Notes: generated from the letters alone by a model not told the origin. DNA of 64,000 bases from Streptomyces fuscichromogenes (GCF_014645815.1 NZ_BMML01000002.1:325924-389923); one strand, 5' to 3'; positions 24,894-36,145 are shown, numbered from the stretch's first letter. Numbers and translations are program-made.

Positions 24894-27014
24894 ATGAACG
24901 AAGCCCTGGACCCGGGGCTGTGCCGGCTCGCGGAGCTGCACGGCGTCGCCACGTCCTACCGCCCCGCCCCGGACCGTACGGTCGCCGCCTCCGCCGGCGC
25001 CGTGACCGCCGCGCTGGGCGCCCTGGGAGTCGACGCGAGCGGCCCGGAAGCCGTCCGCGCCGCCCTCGCCGACCGGGAGCGGGAGCTCGCCGAACGGCTG
25101 CTGCCGCCGACCGTCGTCCACTGGGCGGGCACCGGCGAGATCGCCCTCGGCCTGCCCGCGGGCACCCGCCTGGAGGTGCGCACGGAGGACGGGGAGACCC
25201 GGGACGACGTACGGGACCTGCCGCTCGGGGTGCATCTGCTGACCGCCGCCGCCCCCGACGGCCGTACCGCCCGCGCCCACCTGATCGTCGCCCCCGACCG
25301 GCTGCCCACCCCCGCCACCCGCTCGTACGGCATCCTCGTCCAGCTCTACTCGCTGCTCTCCCGCCGCTCCTGGGGCATGGGCGACCTCGGCGACCTCGCC
25401 GAGCTGGCCGACTGGGCCGGACGCACCGCGGGCGCCGGATTCGTGCAGGTCAACCCGTTGCACGCGGCCGTACCCGGAGCGCCCACCGACCCGTCCCCCT
25501 ACCGCCCGTCCTCCCGCCGCTTCCCCGACCCGGTCCACCTGCGCCCGGAGGCCGTCCCCGAGTACACCGAGCACACCGGGGCCACCACCGCGACCGCCGC
25601 CACGACCCTCGGCACGGCAGGCACCGCCACCGCCGCCGGATCCGGTGCCGGTGCGGTCACCGAACGTGCCGCAGCCCTGCGCTCCGCCGTCCTCGACCAG
25701 GGCGCCCTCATCGACCGCGACGCGGTGTGGGAGCTGAAGCGGGAGGCGCTGGAGACGGCGGCCGCCGCCCCGCTCACCCCCGGCCGACAGGCCGCCTACG
25801 ACGCCTTCCGCGCCGCCGAGGGCCGGGCCCTGGAGGACCACGCCACCTGGTACGCGCTCGCCGAGCGGCACGGCTCCGACTGGCACCGGTGGCCGCGGGC
25901 GCTGCGCGACCCCCGCTCGCCGGAGACCGCACGGGCCCGCGCCGAACTGGCCGGCCGGGTCGGCTTCCACTCCCGTCTCGCCTGGCTCACCGTCACCCAG
26001 CTCACCGCGGCCCAGCGCGCCGCCCGCGAGGCCGGCATGCCCATCGGGATCGTGCACGACCTCGCCGTCGGGGTGCACCCCGACGGCGCCGACGCCTGGG
26101 CACAGCAGGATCACTTCGCCGCGGGGATGTCCGTGGGCGCCCCGCCCGACGCCTTCAACGCGCGTGGCCAGGACTGGGGCCTGCCGCCCTGGCGCCCGGA
26201 CCGCCTCGCCGCCTCCGGCCACGCCCCGTTCCGTGAGCTGGTGCGCGCGCTCTTCCGGTATGCCGGCGCCCTGCGCATCGACCATGTGATGGGCCTGTTC
26301 CGGCTCTGGTGGGTGCCGCAGGGCGGCCCGCCCACCGAGGGCACGTACGTCCGCTACGACGCCGAGGCGATGCTGGCGCTGCTGGCCCTGGAGGCGACCC
26401 GGGCCGGCTCGGTGGTGATCGGGGAGGACCTGGGCACGGTGGAACCGGGGGTGCGCGAGACGCTGGAGCGGCACGGGGTGCTCGGGACGTCCGTCCTCTG
26501 GTTCGAACGGGACTGGACGGGCGACGGCCGCCCGCTGCCCCCGGAGCGGTGGCGCGCCGCCTGCCTCGCCACCGCGACCACCCACGACCTGCCGCCCACC
26601 GCGGCCCGTCTCACCGGCGAACACGTCGAACTCCGCGACCGCCTAGGCCTGCTCACCCGCCCGCTGGCGACGGAACGGGCCGAAGCCGCGGCCGACACCG
26701 CGGAGTGGCTGGCCCTGCTGACCCGCCTGGGCCTGCTCGCCGCCGCCGACACCGGCGACGAGGAGGCCGAGATCCGGGCCGTGCACCGCTTCCTGCTCCG
26801 CACCCCGGCCCGCATGATCGGCGTCTGGCTCCCGGACACCGTGGGCGACCGGCGCCCCCAGAACCTCCCCGGCACCTGGGACCAGTACCCGAACTGGCGC
26901 CTCCCCGTCGCCGACACGAAGGGCCGCCCGATCACTCTGGAGGAGCTCACGGCCTCGGACCGGGTACGAGCCCTGTTCCGGACCCTGCACACGGACAACC
27001 CGTCCACAGCGTGA
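24894..27014 (+). CDS. malQ: 4-alpha-glucanotransferase (amylomaltase), GH77
   Basis: A 706-residue GH77 enzyme that transfers alpha-1,4-glucan segments during maltodextrin and glycogen turnover. The catalytic nucleophile is in RIDHVMG, the acid/base Glu in VIGEDLGTVEPGV, and the third carboxylate in TTHDLPP. Length and the extra N-terminal domain (about 150 residues) fit the longer actinobacterial MalQ. A low-complexity Ala/Thr/Gly insertion lies around residues 225-260. It starts at the base after the stop of the small repeat ORF, so the two are coupled. Confidence 0.95.
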   Translation: MNEALDPGLCRLAELHGVATSYRPAPDRTVAASAGAVTAALGALGVDASGPEAVRAALADRERELAERLLPPTVVHWAGTGEIALGLPAGTRLEVRTEDGETRDDVRDLPLGVHLLTAAAPDGRTARAHLIVAPDRLPTPATRSYGILVQLYSLLSRRSWGMGDLGDLAELADWAGRTAGAGFVQVNPLHAAVPGAPTDPSPYRPSSRRFPDPVHLRPEAVPEYTEHTGATTATAATTLGTAGTATAAGSGAGAVTERAAALRSAVLDQGALIDRDAVWELKREALETAAAAPLTPGRQAAYDAFRAAEGRALEDHATWYALAERHGSDWHRWPRALRDPRSPETARARAELAGRVGFHSRLAWLTVTQLTAAQRAAREAGMPIGIVHDLAVGVHPDGADAWAQQDHFAAGMSVGAPPDAFNARGQDWGLPPWRPDRLAASGHAPFRELVRALFRYAGALRIDHVMGLFRLWWVPQGGPPTEGTYVRYDAEAMLALLALEATRAGSVVIGEDLGTVEPGVRETLERHGVLGTSVLWFERDWTGDGRPLPPERWRAACLATATTHDLPPTAARLTGEHVELRDRLGLLTRPLATERAEAAADTAEWLALLTRLGLLAAADTGDEEAEIRAVHRFLLRTPARMIGVWLPDTVGDRRPQNLPGTWDQYPNWRLPVADTKGRPITLEELTASDRVRALFRTLHTDNPSTA

Positions 27015-27324
27015 GGACATACCTCCCGCACCCGCCCTCAGCCCGCCCGACATCCGAGCACGAGCACCGACCCGCACTCCCTTCGGCCCGTGCGGGGTGT
27101 GAGGGCGAGTGCTGGTCCGTGTCCTCTTCGGTCCGTCCGGGGTTCGAGGGCGAGTGCCGGTCCGCGCCCCCCTCAGCCCGTCCGGCGTTTGAGGACGAGG
27201 CCGTTCAGGCCGATGCGGGGGTGCGGGGGCGGCAGCCCCCAGGGCGGGCGCCGCACCCCGCGGTGCCCCTTACAGGTACCCCCCGGACGCGCGCCCCCCA
27301 AGTCGGCCCGCTAACTTTGGCTTC
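27015..27324. repeat. Non-coding region with degenerate ~45-bp tandem repeats
   Basis: Four diverged units start near 27036, 27081, 27125 and 27171, with a period of 44-46 bases. Each resembles CTCAGCCCGTCCGGCGTTTG then AGGGCGAG. The last unit (27173-27248) is a full copy of the dispersed element also found at 54387-54460. No gene is seen here apart from the promoter of the next one. Confidence 0.65.
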
Positions 27325-27588
27325 GTGGACAAGAAGAACGCCCTGCGCGCCGGCGCCCTGGCTGCCGGTACGACGCTGATGATGCTGCTCATGTCGTCGC
27401 CCGCCCTCGCGCTCACGCGTGACGACGGTGACGACCCCGGCAAGGGCCTGAGCGTCGTCCAGACGCTGGGCCTCTACGTCCTGACCCCGCTCGTGCTGTT
27501 CGCGGTCATCGCGGGCCTGGTGATGGTGCTGGACAAGTCCAAGATCCGGGTCACCAAGCCGGGCGCGAAGGCCAAGGCGAAGGCCTGA
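27325..27588 (+). CDS. Small membrane protein (87 aa)
   Basis: An 87-residue protein with an N-terminal signal-like hydrophobic stretch (ALAAGTTLMMLLMSSPALAL), a short acidic extracytoplasmic loop (TRDDGDDPGKG), one membrane helix (LYVLTPLVLFAVIAGLVMVL) and a Lys/Ala-rich cytoplasmic tail. No Shine-Dalgarno site precedes the GTG. A TAACTT -10 box ends 7 bases before it, so a leaderless transcript is plausible. I do not recognise the function. Confidence 0.8.
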   Translation: MDKKNALRAGALAAGTTLMMLLMSSPALALTRDDGDDPGKGLSVVQTLGLYVLTPLVLFAVIAGLVMVLDKSKIRVTKPGAKAKAKA

Positions 27589-27608
27589 CACCCGTTTCCG
27601 TCTCTCCA

Positions 27609-27660
27609 CCGAGGGCGCCGGTCGCCTCCCGTACGTACGGGAGCTGACCGGCGCCCTCGG
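27609..27660. terminator. Bidirectional terminator
   Basis: A very long hairpin: CCGAGGGCGCCGGTC pairs with GACCGGCGCCCTCGG, and the loop itself contains the palindrome CTCCCGTACGTACGGGAG. It sits between two converging genes. Confidence 0.85.
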
Positions 27661-27669
27661 CGCGTTCCC

Positions 27670-28269
27670 TCAGGGGCTCGGCGCGGTCAGATACCGCTGC
27701 ACGGTCGGCCCGAGCCACGCCAGGATCTCCTCGCGGGCCAGCGCCACGACCGGCGGCAGCCGCACCACGTAGCGGGTCAGCGCGAGCCCCAGCAGCTGCG
27801 CGGCGCACAGCCCCGCCCGCGCCGCCACCTGCTCGGGGTCCGGGCACACCAGCCGGGCCACCGGCACCACCTGCTCCCGGAAGATGCTCTGCAGGCGCTC
27901 GGTCCCCGCCTGGTTGGTGACGGCGACCCGCAGCACCGCGGTGAGCTCCTCGTTCGCCTCCCAGATGTCCAGGAAGTGGCCCACCAGCGCCTGCCCCACC
28001 TCGGTGCGCGGTACCTGGGAGACGTCGGGCATCCGCAGGTCGAGCGCGACGGCGGCCGCGAAGAGGCCGTCCTTGCTGCCGAAGTAGCGCATGACCATCG
28101 AGGGGTCGATGCGGGCGTCCCCGGCGATGGCGCGGATGGTGGCGCGCTCGTAGCCGTCGGCGGCGAAGCGCTCGCGGGCGGCGGCCAGGATGGCGGAGCG
28201 GCTGGCGTCGGAGCGGCGTGCCGCCGGGCCGTGCGCGGCGTCTGTGCTTCTACTGGAGGTGCCGGTCAT
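27670..28269 (-). CDS. TetR-family transcriptional regulator
   Basis: A 199-residue TetR protein. HTH: AILAAARERFAADGYERATI then IDPSMVMRYFGSKDGLF, at about 22-65. The C-terminal ligand domain matches the TetR_C_17-like class. I chose ATG 28269 (MTGTSSRS); the frame extends further upstream through the operators. Divergent from the flavin monooxygenase, 143 bases apart, with several palindromes between them that are probably its binding sites. It likely represses itself and the monooxygenase until a small aromatic or lipophilic ligand binds. Confidence 0.92.
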   Translation of the reverse strand: MTGTSSRSTDAAHGPAARRSDASRSAILAAARERFAADGYERATIRAIAGDARIDPSMVMRYFGSKDGLFAAAVALDLRMPDVSQVPRTEVGQALVGHFLDIWEANEELTAVLRVAVTNQAGTERLQSIFREQVVPVARLVCPDPEQVAARAGLCAAQLLGLALTRYVVRLPPVVALAREEILAWLGPTVQRYLTAPSP

Positions 28270-28280
28270 GCCAACGAGCG

Positions 28281-28366
28281 TAGGCCAACAAGTGTGGGCC
28301 AACAAGTGTTGACTGCGGATTCGGCCCGCTCTACTGTTGCCAACAGGTGTTGGTCAACACTTGTTG
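28281..28366. promoter_or_regulatory. Cluster of TetR operators
   Basis: Related palindromic sites: GGCCAACAAGTGT (28283-28295), GGCCAACAAGTGTTG (28298-28312), CCAACAGGTGTTGG (about 28340-28353) and GTCAACACTTGTTGGCC (28353-28369). All share the arms CCAACA / TGTTGG. They flank the divergent start regions of the TetR and monooxygenase genes. Confidence 0.75.
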
Positions 28367-28412
28367 GCCCACGTTCGTCGGCAATCACGCGTAGGCATCC
28401 CAGGAGGCCTCC

Positions 28413-29990
28413 ATGAACGGCATGACCGCCCCCGGAACCTCCCGGGTGATCGTCGTCGGCTCCGGCCCCACCGGCCTGCTCCTGGCCGGTGACCTCGCCG
28501 CCGCCGGTGTCCCGGTCACCCTCCTCGAAAAGCGCCCCCACAAGATCAGCAACCTCTCCCGCGCCTTCGTCCTGCACGCCCGAGCCCTGGAGCAGCTCGA
28601 CGCCCGCGGCCTCGCCGACGCACTCGAAGCCGTCGGCGAGCCCCTCGCCCGGCTCAACCTCTTCGACGGCCTCACCCTCGACCTCGGCGCCCTGCCGTCC
28701 CGTTTCCGGCACCTGCTGGTCCTCCCGCAGTACGAGGTCGAGAAGGTGCTGGAGCGCCGGGCGGCCGAGGCGGGCGTCGACTTCCGCAACGAGTGCGAGG
28801 TGACCGGCCTGACCCAGGACACGGCCGGGGTCACCGTGCACGTCAGGGGCGCGGGGGCCGCCGGGGGCGCCGAAGACCTGCGTGCCGCGTACGTGGTCGG
28901 CACCGACGGCATGCGCAGCGCCGTCCGGGAGGCGGTCGGGCTGCCGTTCCCGGGGCGGTCGGCGATCCGCTCCGTCGTCCTCGCCGACGTGCTGCTCACC
29001 GAGAAGCCCCCGACGCTGCTGACGGCCGCCGCGGTCGGCGACGCGTTCGCGTTCCTGGCGCCCTTCGGAGACGGCTACTACCGCGTCATCTGCTGGAACC
29101 GCGGCCATGACGTCCCCGACCACGAGCCGGTCGGCCTCGACGAGGTCAGGGAGATCACCCGGCTGGCCCTGGGCAAGGACTACGGGATGCACGACGCCCG
29201 CTGGATGTCCCGCTTCCACAGCGACGAGCGGCAGGTGCCCAGCTACCGGGTCGGCCGGGTCTTCCTGGCCGGGGACGCGGCGCACGTGCACACCCCGGCC
29301 GGCGGCCAGGGCATGAACACCGGACTGCAGGACGCGGCCAACCTGGGCTGGAAGCTCGCCGCCGTGCTGCACGGCCACGCGGCCCCGGGCCTGCTCGACA
29401 CCTACCAGAGCGAACGCCACCCGGTCGGCAGGTCCGTCCTGCGCAGCAGCGGCGCCATCGTCCGCCTCGCGATGGCCAAGGGCCCCATGCTGGCGGTGCG
29501 CGCCGGACTGATCCGTGCGCTGGGCCATGCCGGCCCGGTCCGCCGCAGGATCGTCGGCCAGGTCACCGGCATCGGCTACCGCTACCCCGCACCGCGGGGC
29601 GCCCACCGCCTCACCGGCACCCGCGTCCCCGACCTCGCCCTGACCGATGCGGCGAGGGGCACCGCGTCCGGCACCGCGTCCGGCGGTGCGTCCGGCACCG
29701 CGTCCGGCGGCGGGCCCGGTGCCCCGGCCGGCGGCGGCCGCCTGTACGAGGCCCTGCGCGGCGGCCGGTTCGTCCTGGTCACCCCGGACCCCGCCCGGGA
29801 TCCTGCCCGGGACCCCGCTCCGACCCCCCACGACGTGAGTGCGCGGTACGGCGACCGGCTGGCCGTGGCGCACTGGAGGAGCGGCCGTCGTACGACCGTC
29901 CTGGTGCGCCCCGACGGGTACGTGGCCTGGGCGGGCGACGAGGCGCGGGCGTCGGACGTCGAGAAGGCCCTGGCCGCCCATGTCGGGTGA
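28413..29990 (+). CDS. FAD-dependent aromatic monooxygenase (PheA/TfdB-type)
   Basis: A 525-residue flavoprotein hydroxylase. FAD motif GSGPTGLLLAGDLAAAG at about 15-31, DG motif YVVGTDGMRSAVR, and GD motif FLAGDAAHVHTPAGGQGMN. The C-terminal thioredoxin-like domain is reached after a low-complexity Gly/Ala/Ser/Thr insertion (near 415-440), encoded by CCGCGTCCGGCA-type repeats. The ATG follows AGGAGG. Similar enzymes hydroxylate phenolic or polyketide substrates with NAD(P)H. Controlled by the divergent TetR. Could act in detoxification; there is no biosynthetic cluster around it. Confidence 0.93.
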   Translation: MNGMTAPGTSRVIVVGSGPTGLLLAGDLAAAGVPVTLLEKRPHKISNLSRAFVLHARALEQLDARGLADALEAVGEPLARLNLFDGLTLDLGALPSRFRHLLVLPQYEVEKVLERRAAEAGVDFRNECEVTGLTQDTAGVTVHVRGAGAAGGAEDLRAAYVVGTDGMRSAVREAVGLPFPGRSAIRSVVLADVLLTEKPPTLLTAAAVGDAFAFLAPFGDGYYRVICWNRGHDVPDHEPVGLDEVREITRLALGKDYGMHDARWMSRFHSDERQVPSYRVGRVFLAGDAAHVHTPAGGQGMNTGLQDAANLGWKLAAVLHGHAAPGLLDTYQSERHPVGRSVLRSSGAIVRLAMAKGPMLAVRAGLIRALGHAGPVRRRIVGQVTGIGYRYPAPRGAHRLTGTRVPDLALTDAARGTASGTASGGASGTASGGGPGAPAGGGRLYEALRGGRFVLVTPDPARDPARDPAPTPHDVSARYGDRLAVAHWRSGRRTTVLVRPDGYVAWAGDEARASDVEKALAAHVG

Positions 29991-29995
29991 CCGGC

Positions 29996-30454
29996 TCAGC
30001 CGATGGTGAAGTCCGCGGCCCTGGTGTCGAAGGTGGTGTGCCCGTCCTTCGCCGTGGCGAGCACGGCGACGTGCCAGGCGCCGTGCGGGGAGGACGCGAC
30101 GTCCGCGGCGGACACCGCGTCCTTGTACACGCACCGGACGGTGTGGCCGCCGGCAGGCGTGCAGGTCGCCGACTCCACCTCGGCCATCTCCTCGGCGGTC
30201 AGATGCTTCTTGGCGAACTCGGACTTCTCCGGCCAGGCCAGTACCTTCAGGCTCTTGACGCCGGAGGGCGCGCCGACCTCGGTGGTGAAGGAGAACGAGC
30301 CCTGGTGACCGGCCTCGGGGGCGCTGTAGCGGACGGTGCTGTGCGCCAGGGCGGGCGCCGGGTCCTGGTCGCCGGCGTAGGCGAGGGCGAAGGCCCCGGC
30401 ACCTCCGAGCACGACGACACCGGCGACCACGGACAGGGCGATACGACGGGACAT
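29996..30454 (-). CDS. Secreted or membrane-anchored DUF5707-like protein
   Basis: A 152-residue protein with one N-terminal hydrophobic segment (ALSVVAGVVVLGGAGAFALAY) that may be a signal peptide or anchor. The mature part holds a Cys pair (ATCTPAGG...VRCVYKD) likely to form a disulfide, and the segment LKVLAWPEKSEFAKK that I associate with the Streptomyces DUF5707 family. GGAGAA precedes the ATG. Converges with the monooxygenase gene, 5 bases apart. Function unknown. Confidence 0.8.
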   Translation of the reverse strand: MSRRIALSVVAGVVVLGGAGAFALAYAGDQDPAPALAHSTVRYSAPEAGHQGSFSFTTEVGAPSGVKSLKVLAWPEKSEFAKKHLTAEEMAEVESATCTPAGGHTVRCVYKDAVSAADVASSPHGAWHVAVLATAKDGHTTFDTRAADFTIG

Positions 30455-30607
30455 GGCGAGTTCTCCGTAACTGGCTCAGGCTGTGTCAGCCGGATGGACC
30501 CGGCGCTCGCTGCCGCGCCGTTGCCCCGATACTCGCAACGCGCGGCAGTCCCGGGCGTGAGCACGGATACTCAACTCGTCCTGGGTGATGGGTACTTCGT
30601 GCACAGA

Positions 30608-30644
30608 GCGGGGCGCCCGGCGGAGACCCCGCCGGACGCCCCGC
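30608..30644 (-). terminator. Terminator of pepN
   Basis: A two-part GC stem (GCGGGGCG / CGCCCCGC and CCGGCGG / CCGCCGG) lies 13 bases past the pepN stop. Confidence 0.7.
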
Positions 30645-30657
30645 CGAGCGGTACCGC

Positions 30658-33231
30658 CTACTGGGCGGCCGCGTCCGCCGCCTGGGCCCTCAGGGCGCGC
30701 TCGACGCCCGCGCGGGACTCCGAGACGAGCCGGGCCAGGGCCGCGTTCGGCTGCGCCGCGGCCAGCCAGGCGTCCGTCCTGGCGAGGGTCTCCTGGGAGA
30801 CCTGGAGGGACGGGTAGAGGCCGATCGCGATCTGCTGGGCCATCTCGTGCGAGCGGGAGTCCCAGACCGACTTCAGGACCTCGAAGTACCTGTCGGTGTA
30901 CGGCGCCAGCAGCTCACGCTGGTCGGTCTGGACGAAGCCGCCGATCACCGCCTCCTGCACGGCGTTCGGCAGCTTGTCGGACTCGACGACCGACGCCCAT
31001 GCCTCCGCCTTGGCCTCCTCGGTCGGGCGGGCCGCGCGGGCGGTGGCCGCGTGCCGCTCACCGGCGGCGGTCCGGTCCCGCTCGTACTCGCCGGCGATCT
31101 CCGTCTCGTCGAAGCGGCCGACCGCCGCCAGCCGCTCCACGAACGCCCAGCGCAGCTCGGTGTCCACGGCCAGACCCTCGATGGTGTGGGTGCCCTCCAG
31201 CAGGCTGTCCAGGAGGTCCAGCTGCTCGGGGGTGCGCGCGGTCGCCGCGAACGCCCGCGCCCAGGCCAGCTGGTGGTCACCGGCCGGTGCGGCGGCCCGC
31301 AGGTGGGCCAGCGTGGCGTCGGTCCAGCGGGTGAGCAGGGCCTCGCGGGAGGTCGGGTCGGCGTACAGCTCGATGGCCAGCTTCACCTGGCGGTGCAGGG
31401 ACTGGACGACACCGATGTCCGACTCCTTGCCGATGCCGGACAGCACGAGGGAGAGGTACGCGCGGGTCGGGAGCTCGGCGTCGCGGGTCATGTCCCAGGC
31501 GGACGCCCAGCACAGCGCGCGGGGGAGGGAGGACTCGAAGTCGCCGAGGTGCTCGGTGACGAAGTGCAGCGACTGCTCGTCCAGGCGGACCTTGGCGTAC
31601 GACAGGTCGTCGTCGTTGAGCAGGAACACCGCCGGGCGGGGGCGGCCGGTCAGCTGGGGTACGGCCGTCAGCTCGCCGTCCACGTCCAGCTCGATCCGGT
31701 CGGTGCGCACCAGCTTGCCGGTCGCCTCGTCGAGGTCGTACAGGCCGATCGCGATCCGGTGCGGACGCAGCGTCGGCTCGCCCTTGGCGCCGGCCGGCAG
31801 CGCCGGGGCCTCCTGCCGGATCGCGAAGGAGGTGACGACACCGTCGGCGTCCGTCTCCACCTCGGGACGCAGGATGTTGATCCCGGCCGTCTGCAGCCAC
31901 TTCTTCGACCAGGTGCTCAGGTCGCGTCCGGAGGTCTCCTCCAGGGCGCCCAGCAGGTCGGACAGGCGCGTGTTGCCGAACGCGTGCCGCTTGAAGTACG
32001 CCTGCACGCCCGTGAAGAACTCGTCCATCCCGACGTACGCGACGAGCTGCTTCAGCACGCTCGCGCCCTTGGCGTACGTGATGCCGTCGAAGTTGACGAG
32101 CACGTCGTCCAGGTCGCGGATCTCGGCCATGATCGGGTGCGTGGAGGGCAGCTGGTCCTGCCGGTACGCCCAGGTCTTCATGGAGTTGGCGAACGTTGTC
32201 CACGAGTGCGGCCAGCGCGAGCCGGGGGCGTACGCCTGGCAGGCGATGGAGGTGTACGTGGCGAACGACTCGTTCAGCCACAGGTCGTTCCACCACTCCA
32301 TGGTGACCAGGTCGCCGAACCACATGTGGGCCAGCTCGTGCAGGATGGTCTCGGCCCGTGTCTCGTACGCCGCGTCGGTCACCTTGGACCGGAAGACGTA
32401 CTGGTCGCGGATGGTCACCGCGCCCGCGTTCTCCATCGCGCCCGCGTTGAACTCCGGCACGAACAGCTGGTCGTACTTCTTGAACGGGTAGTCGTAGTCG
32501 AACTTCTCCTGGAACCAGTCGAAGCCCTGCCGGGTCACCTCGAAGATCGCGTCCGAGTCCAGGAACTCGGCGAGCGAGGGACGGCAGTAGATGCCCAGCG
32601 GCACGCTCTGCCCGTCCTTCTCGTACACGCTGTGCACCGAGTGGTACGGGCCGACGACCAGGGCGGTGATGTACGACGAGATACGCGGCGTCGGCTCGAA
32701 GACCCAGATGTCGTCCTTGGGCTCGGGCGTCGGCGAGTTGGAGATCACGGTCCAGCCGGTGGGCGCCTTGACCGTGAACTGGAAGGTCGCCTTCAGGTCC
32801 GGCTGCTCGAAGGAGGCGAAGACCCGGCGGGCGTCCGGCACCTCGAACTGGGTGTACAGGTACGCCTGTGCGTCGACCGGGTCGACGAACCGGTGCAGAC
32901 CCTCGCCCGTGTTGGTGTACGCGCAGTCGGCGGCCACCCGGAGGACGTTGCGGCCCTCCAGCAGGCCGGGCAGCGCGATCCGGGAGTCCGCGAAGACCTC
33001 GGCCGGGTCGAGCGGGTCGCCGTTGAGGGTGACCTCGTGGACCGCCGGGGCCACCAGGTCGATGAAGGAAGCGGCGCCGGATCCGGCGACGTCGAAGCGC
33101 ACCGTGGTCACGGACCGGTAGGTACCGCCCTCCTGCGCGCCGGAGAGGTCGAGATCGATCTCGTACGAGTCAACGGTGAGCAGCTTCGCCCGCTGCTGCG
33201 CCTCTTCGCGAGTCAGGTTTGTGCCAGGCAC
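30658..33231 (-). CDS. pepN: Aminopeptidase N, M1 family (copy 1)
   Basis: An 857-residue cytosolic zinc aminopeptidase. The exopeptidase motif GAMENAGAV and the zinc site HELAHMWFGDLV...NESFA (HExxH plus Glu 18 residues on) are intact, and the C-terminal ERAP1-like helical domain is complete. It removes N-terminal residues from peptides. The GTG start at 33231 follows GAGGAGA. A paralogue is encoded at 48491-51076. Length matches Streptomyces PepN. Confidence 0.96.
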   Translation of the reverse strand: MPGTNLTREEAQQRAKLLTVDSYEIDLDLSGAQEGGTYRSVTTVRFDVAGSGAASFIDLVAPAVHEVTLNGDPLDPAEVFADSRIALPGLLEGRNVLRVAADCAYTNTGEGLHRFVDPVDAQAYLYTQFEVPDARRVFASFEQPDLKATFQFTVKAPTGWTVISNSPTPEPKDDIWVFEPTPRISSYITALVVGPYHSVHSVYEKDGQSVPLGIYCRPSLAEFLDSDAIFEVTRQGFDWFQEKFDYDYPFKKYDQLFVPEFNAGAMENAGAVTIRDQYVFRSKVTDAAYETRAETILHELAHMWFGDLVTMEWWNDLWLNESFATYTSIACQAYAPGSRWPHSWTTFANSMKTWAYRQDQLPSTHPIMAEIRDLDDVLVNFDGITYAKGASVLKQLVAYVGMDEFFTGVQAYFKRHAFGNTRLSDLLGALEETSGRDLSTWSKKWLQTAGINILRPEVETDADGVVTSFAIRQEAPALPAGAKGEPTLRPHRIAIGLYDLDEATGKLVRTDRIELDVDGELTAVPQLTGRPRPAVFLLNDDDLSYAKVRLDEQSLHFVTEHLGDFESSLPRALCWASAWDMTRDAELPTRAYLSLVLSGIGKESDIGVVQSLHRQVKLAIELYADPTSREALLTRWTDATLAHLRAAAPAGDHQLAWARAFAATARTPEQLDLLDSLLEGTHTIEGLAVDTELRWAFVERLAAVGRFDETEIAGEYERDRTAAGERHAATARAARPTEEAKAEAWASVVESDKLPNAVQEAVIGGFVQTDQRELLAPYTDRYFEVLKSVWDSRSHEMAQQIAIGLYPSLQVSQETLARTDAWLAAAQPNAALARLVSESRAGVERALRAQAADAAAQ

Positions 33232-33335
33232 GCGGTCATCTCCTCGTTATGTGTGGGTTGCGCCATCCTTCCACGGCATCCGGGCGGGGGGCGACGAGGG
33301 AAAACCCCATGGATTGAGCAGGCCGGGCCATGAGG

Positions 33336-33390
33336 GCGCCCCGTCAGGGGGCGCGGGGAACTGCGCGACCGGCCACGACGGCGCCGCAGC
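33336..33390. repeat. Dispersed palindromic repeat, copy 2
   Basis: GCGCCCCGTCAGGGGGCGCG followed by GGAACTGCGCGACCGGCCAC. It lies between pepN and asd. Near-identical units occur at 61681-61724 and in reverse at 10141-10180. Confidence 0.75.
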
Positions 33391-33431
33391 CGCACGACGG
33401 CAGCCGCGGCACCCCCGTGGGCGCTCGGCCC

Positions 33432-35315
<1,884 letters not shown>

Positions 35316-35319
<4 letters not shown>

Positions 35320-36107
35320 GCATGACCGCCGAACACGACGACCGCGAGCGGTACGACGGCCTGGACGAGGAGGAGACCGACGCCCTCTTCGCCGTCCTCA
35401 TGGACGAGCCGCTCACCGACGAGCAGCGCGCCGACCCCGCCTTCCTGGCCGAACACCGTGCCGCCGCCACCGACCTGGCACTTCTGCGCGAGCAGCTCGG
35501 GATCATCGGCGACGCCCTCGCCGGGCCGCCGCCCGCGGCCCCCCGCTCCCGTCAGGCCCCCCGTCCCCGTCCGGCCGCGCGCCGCCGCCCCTGGCAGTAC
35601 CCCGGCGTCCGCGCCCTCGGCCTGGCCGGCGCCCTCGCGGCCGCGTTCGCCGGGGCCGTGTTCGGCATCGGCTGGCTCGCGGCGAACGGTGGTTCGAGCG
35701 CCATGTCGAACGGCGCGAGTTCCGACAAGGCCGCCGGCAGCGCGTCGGGCACGGCGGGCCAGGGCGGCGCGGAGCAGACCGCAGGCCCTGGCTACCTCGC
35801 CTGCGCCCGTCTCGTCGTCGAGGGCACGGTGACCGGGGTGCGGCAGCTGCCGGGCTCCGGAGAGGAACGCGTCACCCTGCGGGTGACCCGCGCCTACAAG
35901 CCGGCGAAGACCGCCGGGGAGGTCGAGTTCCTCTTCGAGGCCGACACGGACACCCGGATCCGGGAGGGCGCCCGTCTGCTGGTCGGCATCACACGCGGGC
36001 AGCAGGTGCCCGACCGGTACGCGGTCGGGGAGCCGGAGATCGCGCCGGAGCGGTCCTGGATCGTCCGTGACCTGCCCGAGTCGCGCACCCTGACCTGCCG
36101 GAAGTGA
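35316..36107 (+). CDS. Membrane-anchored anti-sigma-like protein
   Basis: A 263-residue single-pass protein. The acidic N-terminal 85 residues are cytoplasmic (DGLDEEETDALFAVLMDEPL), one membrane helix lies at about 92-118 (ALGLAGALAAAFAGAVFGIG), and a Ser/Gly/Ala linker leads to a C-terminal extracytoplasmic domain with a Cys near YLACARL and a final TLTCRK. No ZAS zinc motif. The GTG start overlaps the sigma stop by four bases; an ATG 6 bases on is the alternative. By position and topology it probably tethers the sigma factor; that role is inferred. Confidence 0.8.
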
Positions 36108-36114
36108 CGGCGAA

Positions 36115-36145
36115 GGGGCGGGCGCCCCGCAGGACGCCCGCCCCC
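36115..36145. terminator. Bidirectional terminator
   Basis: GGGGCGGGCG pairs with CGCCCGCCCC over a 10-base loop, between the converging anti-sigma-like and protease genes. Confidence 0.75.

Noticed and set aside
28413..29990. Part of an antibiotic gene cluster because of the aromatic monooxygenase.
   Set aside because: No polyketide, peptide synthetase or tailoring genes are found in the neighbourhood; it forms a lone pair with the TetR gene.
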